Source of the DNA: Lepas anatifera
Lineage: Eukaryota > Arthropoda > Thecostraca > Lepadidae
Reading direction: 5' to 3'
Assembly (NCBI GenBank): GCA_034440635.1
Contig: JAOTON010001680.1
Coordinates: 1,554,001-1,618,000, forward strand
Length of the DNA: 64,000 nt
Each line of letters begins with the position of its first letter. The stretch's first letter is position 1. A model generated the notes under the pieces. The model did no database searches and was not told the origin of the DNA. It saw only the letters and a program-made list of their open reading frames with translations. The translations under genes were made by a program, and so were the position numbers. Shown piece after piece: positions 10,801 through 18,100 of this stretch.

Positions 10801-13800
10801 GGCGCTCAGCCGGCGCCCGCCCCCGCCCCCGCCCCCGCCGTTCAGGACCAGGAGCAGGGTCTGGTGCTGCTGGACGGCTCGGAGCTCTGCGGCATCCAGG
10901 TGAGCTCCGTCTGCCCACACTGCGGCGTGGCGGTCAGCTAGGCACCTCGGCGAACGGGACGGGTGGAAGTGACGACTGGGTTTTCGATTAGGGCGCCGTC
11001 AAATTCGATGGGTCTGTTCTGTTGTCGTCCACGCACTGATTGAGTCTTGCTGACCGTGGAAAGGCGCCTTATTTTGCCGATACAAAATGCAAACGCCCGA
11101 ATGTTCAGGCTCCTAATTTGGCTCCACTGACGTGGTATTGCCTAAATGCTTCTCGCATGGCCCAGAAAACACTGCTCGTGTTCTGTGACAAGCAGTCTGG
11201 AACAAGGTTATCTGGCCTTGTGAACAGGATTTTATAATTGTTTTCCACGTACAGCCCTATCAGTGTTGGTTTTGCTAAGCATACTCAGATGTTAGCACAT
11301 GTTGTGAGTTCAGTAATTCAACACTAGGGTCGTTAACAATTACCTTTATTTTGTCACTTAGACCGTGGTTCTCATTATACATTCTATTCCAATTCGATTA
11401 ATGAGCCTCATAAGCAGTCTCTACGACAAAAAGACAGATCGTTTTATAACGGTTGAAGGTTTTGAAGTGTCATGCGTTGGCTGTTGTGCCGGGCAGAGGT
11501 TCCCCGCCGCCGCAGTGAGAAACTAAGTGGAATGTCTGTCCGAGCGCTCGAGTCGGCTGTTCATGTAAGGGGCTGTACATAAATGACGCCTCTTTTTGGG
11601 ATGTTTTCCAGTCGCGCCTTCCATTCCCCACATCGTGACGTCACTCTTGGGCGGACCCCCGCGGCGTGACGTCACTTTTTTGCGAACCTCCAATGTCATG
11701 AAGCTACTTCTGGGCGAACCCCTCCCATTAAAGGCATTCCTCCGCTTGCTCTGACGTTGGTTTGAAGTGGGGCCAAATATCAAACGTTTGGTTTACGTTC
11801 GGCCTCAGTCCCAATTCTAGGCAGCTCCACCTTCCCTGTCAAACCAAACGACTAAAAACTCGACGGTGAAACACTAATAACAAAAATGACCTGCGGCCAG
11901 AGGCCAACAGTGTCCTGACACGTCACTTTTCGGACAACACCTCCCCCTTGACCACGTCATGGCACGTCACATTTCAAATAACCTCCTCCATCCCTCTGGG
12001 CGAGTGATGTCATTTATGAACTGCCCCAACGCTAAAACATGTTTAAACACGATCTGACGAGAGATTCTCACTGCGGAAATAATGCCAGCGCTGACCAGTC
12101 AGAACGCTGTAACATTATCTATAGGTAATCTAAAGAAACCGGGCTTCTTAAAAGGCACGGAATTATGATCCCCGGGTCGTACCTCGTCCTCCTATGTGAC
12201 GCCTGTGCACCTCAGCTGATGCGCGGCACCTCGCCCCCGTATGTGACGCCTGTGTACCTCAGCTGAGGCGCGGTACCTGTTGTTGTTGTTGTTGTGTCCC
12301 TCGGCCTCGGCTCAGGCCGAGGCGTAGTCGTATAACTCCTGAGGTAGCGGTAGGGGCCGCCAAGGCCGCCACCACGTCGCCGCGTCGTAGATCGGTTCGC
12401 TGAGCGAATATGCCCTAGGGAACGGAGACGGGTGCCGGCCAGAGCCGGGCACCGTATCAAAACATGGTGCGGTGTATCTGCCCCTCCCGGAGAGGGAGCA
12501 GCGCGCCGCCGGGCAGAACTTGTCGTTGCAGCCTGCACAGGACGGGGAGGGGCGGCGGCCGATCCTGTGCAGGTACGCTCGAGCCACCCAGTGGCCGGCG
12601 CGAAGCTGATGGACTTCGACGGCGTCCTCTGGAGGCGCTGCGGACGGGAGATGGTGAGGCGTCACCCCAGATAGATGAAAACCAGCCGGGGGCAGTTGGT
12701 CCGCCACACCTGGCTGGCGGTGCGCTTGACGGCGCCGGTCGCGTGCGGTGATCGATTGGGGTGTCTGTTTGGGGAAGGGAACACGCCTCCTTCGCGATGG
12801 TGTCGGCTCGCTCGTTCCCCGCAACACCGCAATGTGCAGGGATCCATTGGAGGTGGATGCGACGGCCTTGCTGGTGCAGCTGGAGGAGCTGGCGCCGACA
12901 GGGCGCCCAGCTCGAGGTTGGAGCCGGTCCAGGCTCGTGGGCCAGAGCAGCCCGGGAGTCTAGGCAGATGTGCACAGGAGTTAGGGAGCATCCAGGAGGT
13001 CAAGGCTGGGCGGCCCCCGGATGGGGCGAGCCGCTCGGTGCTACCTCAGCTGAGGCGCGGTACCTCCCGGGGGGGGGTGGGAGGGGGCGGCCCCGTATGT
13101 GACGCCTGTGTTTACCCCAGCTGAGGCGCGTTACCTCGCCCCCGTACGTGACGCCTGTGTACCTCAGCTGAGGCGCGGTACCTCGCCCCTGTATGTGACG
13201 TCTGTTTACCTCGTGCTGCAGCTGGTGGACGAGGACGGCGCTCCGCTGGTGATCGCTACCGAAGAACTAGGTCACACTCAGCCCGTCATCGACCCGCGCA
13301 CTGGACAAATCCTGGTACGTGTCCTCGCCCCCGACCTCCGGACAGATCCTGGCACGTGTCCTCTCCTCCTGCCCACCGGACAGATCCTGGTTCTTGTCCT
13401 CTCCCCCGCCCACCTGACAGGTCGTCGTACGTGTCCTCTCCCCTCCCACCGGACATATCCTGGTTCTTGTCCTCTCCCCCCGCCCACCTGACAGGTCGTG
13501 GTACGTGTCCTCTCCCCCTCCCACTGGGCATACCCAGGTACGTGTCCTCGCCCACCGGACACACCTAGGTACGTGTCCTTGCCCCTGACCTCCGGACATA
13601 TCCTGGTACGTGTCCTCTCCCCGCCCACCGGACAGGTCGTGGTGCCTATCCTCGCCCGGCCGGAGTGTGGGAGCTTGAAACTGCGGACTGCTGGATGAGT
13701 TTTTACCTGTAGTATGAGTGTGGCTCGCGCGGCGCGGACAGTCGCACTAGTACTGGGAATGTAATTGTACCGTGTACACTGGCGCTAGTACAGCCGGCTA

Positions 13801-14473
13801 CTGTCGTGTCGGCAAAGGCCATCAGGCTGATTCAGTGTGAATGCCGCTGATCCAGCCTGGCCTCCTTACGCTGCACACCTAGATTTCTGCTTAAGTCGCG
13901 TTCAAATAGAATACTATCTCAGACATCATTTTCTACATCCCCGACCCATCTATATATTTGCAGCGTCACCCATGCACAGTCGAGTTTTTATTTATTTTTG
14001 ATGTACAGAATAGGAATGTTCGTTTATTTTCTCACGCCGGCATCGAAAAAATAGGCGAAATAGTGGCATTCGAGGAAGACAATTAGAGGAAGTTTGAAAC
14101 AGGAAGGATTGCTGGGAGCATTGAGCGGTATATTTTGGGCTTGTTCGGGCAAATGGCTGTCGAATGTAATTTCGTTAAAGGTAAAGGACCACGTTGTGGG
14201 AAATGCTAAAAAAGACTACCTACGGAGCGCTTCAGCTAACTGGTGTACGACTTGCTATACATGCATCGCTGCCAGTGAGTCGTCCTATTTAGCGGCCGCA
14301 CGCTTCTCTGGTACTCGTTGTAGTGTGGGGTTACCACCTGTTACCCGGCTGTATCTCGGCAGGTGCCGGAAGACTCGATAGCCGATTACGACGAGACAGC
14401 TATGGCGTCCATGTACCTGGTGGCCGCCGACAACGGCATGGAAGCCTGCGGGGACGCGTCTGAGCTAGTCTGA
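1700..14473 (+). CDS. C2H2 zinc-finger protein gene (8 exons seen, 5' start not found, one frameshift)
   Basis: Coding exons were joined by splice signal and phase: 1700-1819, 5761-6466, 7448-8765, 9337-9514, 10162-10322, 10673-10899, 13222-13314, 14363-14473. Phases agree at every junction if one extra base near 7873 is discounted, giving about 970 codons. Order along the protein: acidic N-terminus with VVTDEGEQ repeats, serine/acidic block, AT-hook-like GRGRP, eleven C2H2 fingers (all C-x2-C-x12-H-x3/4-H), alanine/proline stretch, acidic C-terminus ending DASELV. Fingers 7-8 and 9-10-11 are joined by TGERPF/TNERNY/TGERV linkers, as in DNA-binding finger arrays, so a nuclear transcription-factor role is inferred. 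No KRAB, BTB, SCAN or ZAD domain is seen. The initiator exon is not recognised and may lie upstream of the window. I cannot name an orthologue. Confidence 0.85.
2048..2326. mobile_element. 279-bp hAT-like MITE with 8-bp TSD
   Basis: Left end CAGGGGCGTAGCCAGG, right end CCTGGTTATGCCCCTG, an inverted pair. It is flanked by CGTCCGCA at 2040-2047 and 2327-2334, an exact 8-bp target duplication as made by hAT transposases. The interior is GGGCCC-rich and non-coding. It sits in ZNF intron 1. Confidence 0.85.
2376..2985. repeat. 26-bp minisatellite, block 1 (ZNF intron 1)
   Basis: About 23 copies of a 26-bp unit such as CTGTGTATCGCTGCGTCCG plus TCTCACG, with a second subtype (CTGTGAATCGCTTTGTCCG). 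The subtypes alternate in higher-order runs. The same 26-bp unit, diverged, recurs at 5165-5745. Confidence 0.9.
2990..4740. other. ZNF intron 1 interior, no gene supported
   Basis: Mixed unique sequence and GC-rich segments. Open frames at 3676-4125 and 4344-4808 are composition-driven and match nothing I recognise. A few hAT-end-like motifs occur (GGCGTAGCCA at 3019) without a partner end. Confidence 0.4.
4745..5060 (-). pseudogene. LINE ORF2 fragment (region after the RT palm)
   Basis: The minus-strand frame reads VANGLIRGALEHAAAAWLP, then HIEVLEGDMRAAAGTIAGC, EAGLVPVPAR and SADRLVTTARIL. This pattern (L.YAA..W, L...Q..AAR.I.G, ...EAGL.PL..RR, LAARL) is typical of the segment between RT and RNase H in non-LTR retrotransposons. 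Both ends are truncated and the frame does not continue. Inside ZNF intron 1. Confidence 0.6.
5165..5748. repeat. 26-bp minisatellite, block 2, next to the exon 2 acceptor
   Basis: Roughly 22 copies of units like GTGTACCACTGCGTCCGTG plus TGACGCC (26 bp). By eye homologous to the array at 2376-2985. The last copies end about a dozen bases before the acceptor at 5760. Confidence 0.9.
5761..6466 (+). CDS. ZNF gene exon 2, acidic low-complexity region
   Basis: Acceptor CGGCAG at 5760, donor GCAG|GTAAGC at 6467, phase 1 out. Starts LASQLQESLSELSGEEL, then about five copies of a nine-residue repeat (QLVVTDEGE, later QPAVTDGGE) encoded by a 27-bp tandem repeat at 5821-5970. The rest is very rich in Glu/Asp and Ala/Pro, as in transcription-factor activation or interaction regions. 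A 330-codon open frame on the opposite strand is a shadow of this biased composition. Confidence 0.85.
5821..5970 (+). repeat. 27-bp coding tandem repeat in exon 2
   Basis: About five to six copies of CAGCTGGTGGTAACCGACG plus AGGGTGAG, encoding QLVVTDEGE. The length of 27 keeps the frame, so copy number can vary without breaking the protein. Confidence 0.9.
6605..6700. repeat. interspersed repeat related to 56380-56460
   Basis: Shares GGAGTTG-GGGGCCATC-ATGGC, TTGGCGCC and GGTGGGGCGCGGTTAA landmarks with 56385-56455, and more weakly with 55430-55470. Short, non-coding, family unknown. Confidence 0.5.
6755..7447. repeat. 31-bp minisatellite ending in the exon 3 splice acceptor
   Basis: About 22 copies of a unit like TGTTTGTGTCGGCCAGGTG plus TAATATCTGCCG. 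The final TCGGCCAG|GTGT is the exon 3 acceptor, and the first exon bases continue the unit. Thus nearly every copy repeats the 3' splice-site context. A (GT)n run lies at 7301-7314. Confidence 0.95.
7448..8765 (+). CDS. ZNF gene exon 3, AT-hook-like segment and fingers 1-6
   Basis: Acceptor TCGGCCAG ends at 7447 and is itself the last copy of a minisatellite; donor AATG|GTGAGA at 8766, phase 1. Contents: basic and acidic stretches (RPRRRPRSP, SSSDEEFLPSSSEDDEEEE), KKRGRGRPRRNP resembling an AT-hook, then fingers beginning CQVC (frame-broken), CLKC, CKLC, CEEC, CRTC and CSLC. RRIGRP before finger 6 is a second possible AT-hook. Frame 1 is used up to about 7872 and frame 2 afterwards; without the extra base finger 1 has perfect C-x2-C-x12-H-x3-H spacing. 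Confidence 0.85.
9063..9300. repeat. about 46-bp tandem repeat upstream of exon 4
   Basis: Five degenerate copies of GAGTGTTGAGGTGGGTCTG ... GGATCTGATGGTCCCGTCC. Ends some 40 bp before the acceptor at 9336. Confidence 0.8.
9337..9514 (+). CDS. ZNF gene exon 4, fingers 7 and 8
   Basis: Acceptor GCTCTCAG at 9336; the split codon G|CG joins to exon 3 in frame. Encodes CNVCQKKYF...HQRLH, linker TGERPFS, then CDTCQRRF...HISAVH and QKER. Donor ACG|GTGAGA at 9515. Read-through meets TGA at 9516-9518, inside the donor. Confidence 0.9.
9504..9910. repeat. 51/36-bp minisatellite spanning the exon 4 donor
   Basis: The exon end plus donor (CCAAAAGGAACG|GTGAGAGC) is repeated about ten times. The first three intervals are close to 51 bp and include the exon-like GGCCAC-TCAGCGCCGTCC; later ones are about 36 bp with that part shortened. 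One copy (near 9772) has GTCAGA in place of GTGAGA. Both lengths are multiples of three. Confidence 0.95.
9915..10150. repeat. about 30-bp tandem repeat before exon 5
   Basis: Seven or so copies of CTCAGTTAGTGACGGC..GTGACT, each with a CAG|TTAG acceptor-like step. It runs up to the acceptor region of exon 5. The frame into the exon is closed by TAG/TGA in these copies. Confidence 0.85.
10162..10322 (+). CDS. ZNF gene exon 5, fingers 9 and 10
   Basis: Encodes CKFCGKCFSRKYS...HMRCH, linker TNERNYK, CHICSKGFRAS...HMKIH and TG. The acceptor chosen (CCGACAG, 10161) fits the required phase but has a poor pyrimidine tract. The donor is G|GTTCGT, a weak non-consensus site, chosen because it splits the conserved TGE linker codon exactly as the next exon needs. 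Confidence 0.8.
10323..10672. other. ZNF intron 5, no large array
   Basis: 350 bp of largely unique sequence with a GTTTTGGT-rich patch at 10590-10635. It is the only ZNF intron in which I see no clear minisatellite. Confidence 0.6.
10673..10899 (+). CDS. ZNF gene exon 6, finger 11 and Ala/Pro stretch
   Basis: Acceptor TTTGCCGCAG at 10672. Completes the linker TGERVHK, then CPICHKGFRMRSDMKRHIFTH, a basic RDRPRDRS segment, a PAPAPAPAPA run and DGSELCGIQ. Donor CAG|GTGAGC at 10900, phase 0. If the intron is not removed, translation continues 13 codons to TAG at 10939. Confidence 0.85.
11569..12027. mobile_element. 459-bp MITE-like element with inverted ends (ZNF intron 6)
   Basis: Left end GGGGCTGTACATAAATGACG, right end the inverted CGTCATTTATGAACTGCCCC-like sequence (12001-12027, one or two mismatches). 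The interior is non-coding and contains several TGACGTCA or related palindromes. No clear target duplication. Superfamily not assigned. Confidence 0.6.
12190..13213. repeat. 47-bp minisatellite before exon 7, split by a LINE
   Basis: Units CCTCAGCTGAGGCGCGGTACC ... GTATGTGACGCCTGTGTA occur at 12190-12277 and again at 13041-13213, ending just before the acceptor at 13221. The core AGCTGAGGCGC and GGTACC are palindrome-rich. The block between is an inserted retrotransposon. Confidence 0.85.
12278..13040 (-). mobile_element. 5'-truncated LINE with RNase H domain
   Basis: The minus strand encodes WIPAHCGVAGNERAD and KEACSLPQ, the C-terminal half of a non-LTR RNase H, preceded by ICLDSRAAL. After frameshifts come QLRAGHW, YLHRIGRRPSPSCAGC and CPALAGTRLRSLGH, the usual cysteine/histidine C-terminal segment. 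The 3' end is a (CAA)n tail (12278-12293 on the + strand as TTG repeats). Decayed. RNase H suggests an I/R1-like group; inference. Confidence 0.8.
13222..13314 (+). CDS. ZNF gene exon 7, 31 codons
   Basis: Acceptor GTGCTGCAG at 13221, donor CCTG|GTACGT at 13315, phase 0 on both sides. Encodes LVDEDGAPLVIATEEL and on to DPRTGQIL. The VDEDG/VIATEE acidic style matches exons 1-2 and 8, which supports the assignment. The downstream intron begins with repeats of this exon's own 3' edge. Confidence 0.75.
13296..13660. repeat. about 37-bp minisatellite spanning the exon 7 donor
   Basis: The exon end and donor (GGACAAATCCTG|GTACGTGTCC) start an array of about ten units of 36-38 bp, e.g. GGACATATCCTGGTACGTGTC plus CTCTCCCCGCCCACC. 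GTACGT is intact in several copies, mutated to GCACGT or TTCTTG in others. Confidence 0.9.
13661..14362. other. ZNF intron 7 remainder
   Basis: About 0.7 kb of mostly unique sequence without recognisable gene or element. Short A/T-rich runs near 13985. Confidence 0.5.
14363..14473 (+). CDS. ZNF gene exon 8, C-terminus
   Basis: Acceptor ATCTCGGCAG at 14362, phase 0. Encodes VPEDSIADYDETAMASMYLV, then AADNGMEACGDASELV and TGA at 14471. Acidic and short, like the N-terminal region. A possible AATATA polyadenylation signal follows about 40 bp after the stop. Confidence 0.75.
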   Translation: MPEDSIADYDETAMASMYLVAADNGMEACGDASELV

Positions 14474-14514
14474 CGACGCGCCTTCGCCCCGCCCCTGCCT
14501 CCGCCTGTGCATGA

Positions 14515-14520
14515 AATATA
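14515..14520 (+). promoter_or_regulatory. possible variant poly(A) signal of the ZNF gene
   Basis: AATATA, shortly after the ZNF stop codon and followed by a GTGTTTTC stretch at 14541. A canonical AATAAA is not present near by. Weak, positional evidence only. Confidence 0.25.
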
Positions 14521-14867
14521 ATATACACCACCCTATCAACACGGTGTTTTCATGATTTTAGTAGAACAGTATGGCGAGAACGGCGCTTCTAGAAAGCATG
14601 AATTATACTAGAATCACCTAACTGGAACACGGTAGTTGAATAATTCAACAGGCCACGTCAAAAGACAGGCGGTAATAATCTACCGGGGATTAGTCTCATT
14701 AGGCGCAGTAGCCGGTTGCCGCCGTCGCGGATATCGCCAGTGTCAATAGGGCTCTGTCACGCAGCCCGCTACCGGTGGGGGCCGCAACACCGGCGCGGCG
14801 GGGTCGCGTGACCCGGCCGCGGCGCCCAGGGCCATCGATTGACCCGGCGCCGCCGGTGACCGGCACC

Positions 14868-14880
14868 GTCGCTAGGCGAC
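14868..14880. promoter_or_regulatory. X-box-like palindrome in the putative CCDC169-like promoter
   Basis: GTCGCTAGGCGAC is an inverted repeat (GTCGC/GCGAC, 3-bp gap) about 220 bp upstream of the ATG in a CpG-rich stretch (14700-15000). RFX factors bind GTNRCC...RGYAAC-type palindromes upstream of ciliary and testis genes; the match here is close, not exact. Function is inferred. Confidence 0.35.
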
Positions 14881-15098
14881 CGTCCCAAACACGGTCGGGG
14901 TCAGGCTGTGCTGCCGCCGACGCGCAGTCGGATACGGCGGCTGGACGGGAGCGGAGGTCCTCCCTGTCGCAGGCATCGCAGCACATACCTGCACAACAGA
15001 AGGGCCTCCCGTCGTTAACGCTCAAAGATAGGCGAGCGAAATTTCCGAAAGCATTTCTGACGTGCGGGGGAAACCGTGAGGTGCGACAGGTCTGAACA

Positions 15099-15172
15099 AT
15101 GACGCGCAGGGATCAGGACCTGGTGGCCTTCGAACGGCTCACTGCCGACCTAGACGCTGAGCTGCAGTACAG
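15099..15172 (+). CDS. CCDC169-like exon 1
   Basis: MTRRDQDLVAFERLTADLDA then ELQY and a split codon; donor TACAG|GTGAGC. The last 17 bases and the donor are duplicated once, 31 bp downstream (15186-15211). A GACAG at 15086-15090 could be the acceptor of a 5' UTR exon. Confidence 0.75.
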
Positions 15173-18100
15173 GTGAGCTGTGAAACGCTGAGCTCTAGTA
15201 CAGGTGAGCTGAGACTGAGAATGAGTGGATGCAAGATATTCTAATAAAGTTGAATATTTTGGGTGGAGTTACCGAAGTTGGATTGAAAGAGATAGCAGGG
15301 AGCTTCAGGGTAATTAGGTGTAGGAATGTCCTTACAATGGTCAGGATTTTCAGTGCGTGCGGGACCATGGGCGATTGCAAAATTTCCGGGCGGGCGCAGG
15401 GGGGAGGGGCATTTCGGCCAAGGGTGTGATTGGCTCAGTTGAACCAGTAAACCTCATTTCCTAGGCATGGACCGACCAGGGGGCCAAATAGTATAATGGG
15501 AACGCGGAGGCATCCTGGGGGCAGCGGCGTCTCGGGGCCGTGCCAGGGCGCAGCGGGTGAGTTGGTTGGGAAGGGGCGTCTAGGTGTATGTATGTACCTG
15601 CCCCTTTGCCTGCAGATCCACCCGTGCGTGAGACTGTCAGGCGTGCTGTAGACCTGGTCTGAAGAACCGTACACTGCCGGTGACTGTACTGCCGGTGACC
15701 TTGTAACGTAGGTGGCCTTGTACTCTCGGTGACCGTGTATTGCCGGTGACCGTGTACTGTATGTGACCGTGTACCGCAGTTGACCGTGTACCGCAGGTGA
15801 CCGTGGTTTACAGGTGATCGTGTACTTTCGGTGACCGTGTACTGCAGGTGACCGTGTTGCCCGGACATTTCAGCGACACACTGGAGTGGTCCAACGCCGG
15901 TCTGGAGCAGTCGGTGGAAGACCTCCGCGAGAAGCTGCGCGCGCAGGACCAGGACAACCCTGTCGATGACGGTGAGTGTCTGGGTGCGGCGGCCCATCTC
16001 CCTCCCACTGCCGGCATATCGTCTGGCTCGGCCGTGCAACCTGTGCGTCTAATGATAGAAATCGTGGTCTTTTTTTTTGGTAGCGAAAAAATTTTTGCGC
16101 CCCCGACCTGGGGGCCTTTTCATATTTGCACCACATATGCGCACATTCACATGATGCACAGCTCCCTGGAATCGAACATGTACACACAAACTTCGGCAGT
16201 TTTCGGATAATTTCTCGCCAATTATTTATCCCTTGGCCATAATAAGAAACAATGTGCGTATATTGCTCCCAGCTCCTGGCTTCGTCTTACCTGACGTTGC
16301 TTTTTTATAAACAATCAAATTATCAGCATGTGCGTGCTGAGAACTTGGGATTTATATCATAGGTATCTGACATTGCGATCGAGAAGCGAAAAATGATTAA
16401 GGATCGGCCACACCCACGCCACGCACTCTCCTGTGGCGACCCGCTGAGCGTGAGGCATGTTATTGACGATTGCCGGGCTTATGAGTTTGAGAGGTTGAGA
16501 CATCTGGGAGGTCACCCTCATTGGAGTCTCTTTTAGGAGAATTTCCAGCCGTGTAGCCCTTAAGTACCTTATCGGTTTTAAAGAGAATCGATTTTAATGC
16601 TATGTACTCGCCGACCTAGGCGTGTGATTTGAAATTCTGTGCTGCTGTTTACTTTACTTTAACGTTTGACACGGGGGCGTGGTAGTGGAGTGGTCAGCGT
16701 AGCTGGCTTCCACGCAGCCGACCCGGGTTCAAGGGCTTCCCTGACAAGGAGCAAGCTGGCTCTCGAGAATCTATTCCAACAGCGAAAGAGTTGGCGACGC
16801 CACATGACCCTGTCAGTTGGTGCATCGACACTCCAAAAATTATTAATTTGCTTTGGTGAACCTTTCGTACATATTTTATCTAGTGTTATTGGCGGCATAG
16901 GACCTTCGTTGTCGGTGCGCCCTGAACTCTCAATTTTGATGATGATGATGGAAGCGATAAATGGATTCTATCAGGGCATGTTTTAAGCTACAAAGTAGTT
17001 GGGCATTTTGCCCACCAGTCCTCCATGCTATGTCCACAAGTGAACGACCCTGAACGCCCCAATGCCCACCAGTCACCAGGCATTTGATGCTCTAGGAGTG
17101 CCATTTTGGTGGGAATTCATGCCAAATATGCCCTGGATTATGTTTAGTATTTTTTACTGATTATCTGTATTCGTGCGTTTGTTAAATTTAGAGATCCTGA
17201 CTGTATGACTGCCTCTGGACCTGCGTTGGTCACGTTAATGCATGTCCTTTCGGCACATTCTTTATTGTCTTTTGATTTTCTCAACAGACGCACGTAACAA
17301 AATACGGCGCTCGCTCTTCAGTTTAAGGATGCTTTTTTACCAGTGAAGGAGGTTCTTTTCTATTTATGCTGCAATGGTGCCAAGGTACATGTAAATTTGG
17401 TATATTTTAGCTAATGCTCCAAAACTTGGTATGTTCTAGAACTTAGTAGGAAATGCTGGTGGCGCCATCACGGGAAGACTAGATTTGGTAGGAAACGGAG
17501 TCGTATCGGCATAAAGAGAGTATTGGTCGGCTATTTCCAGTTTTCCTCCTGCGTTTTTAACGGAAATCACGGACAGAATTGGCGCGAGCTGTTGTTACGA
17601 CGCCACCTCGGACCGGCAGATGCGATGGAGTGGAAGACCCGCTACCAGAGCCAGATGGCGCTGAACGGAGAGCTGCGGCGCCAGCAGGAGGCACTGGCCG
17701 AGCAGCAGGACACTGTCCGCGCCAACATCAAAGAAGGTCAACACGGAGACGGTACTGTGGCCTGTGGTGTGGAGTGTGGCGGCGTGGCGTGACACCGTGT
17801 GCCGTGGGTCTGCCGGGGACCAGCGGGCCTGACGGAGGCCCCGCGCTCTCCTCCACCCGCTGCTGCAGTGCTGGGCTTGTCGTCATGGGAACGGCGTCGC
17901 TGGGTGGCTGGTTTTAGTGTACTGGTGTTGTCGGAAGTAGTTTCAGTGAGTAGCATGTGAAGAATGTTAGAACTCTTGAATAACTGATTCCATTTGTGTT
18001 CACCCCATTACTACCAAAGGGAAGAGGGTGCCTTGATCGGATTTGAACTGAGCTATCGGTCGCGTTGAGCATAGCGCAAACCCCTGGTTTCATATTCCGT

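Larger units (their letters stand above)
14474..15098. other. intergenic spacer, CpG-rich in its right half
   Basis: 625 bp between the two genes, which run head to tail. The first 200 bp are AT-rich; 14700-15000 is CpG-rich and is the obvious promoter candidate for the downstream gene. No TATA box is convincing. Confidence 0.4.
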
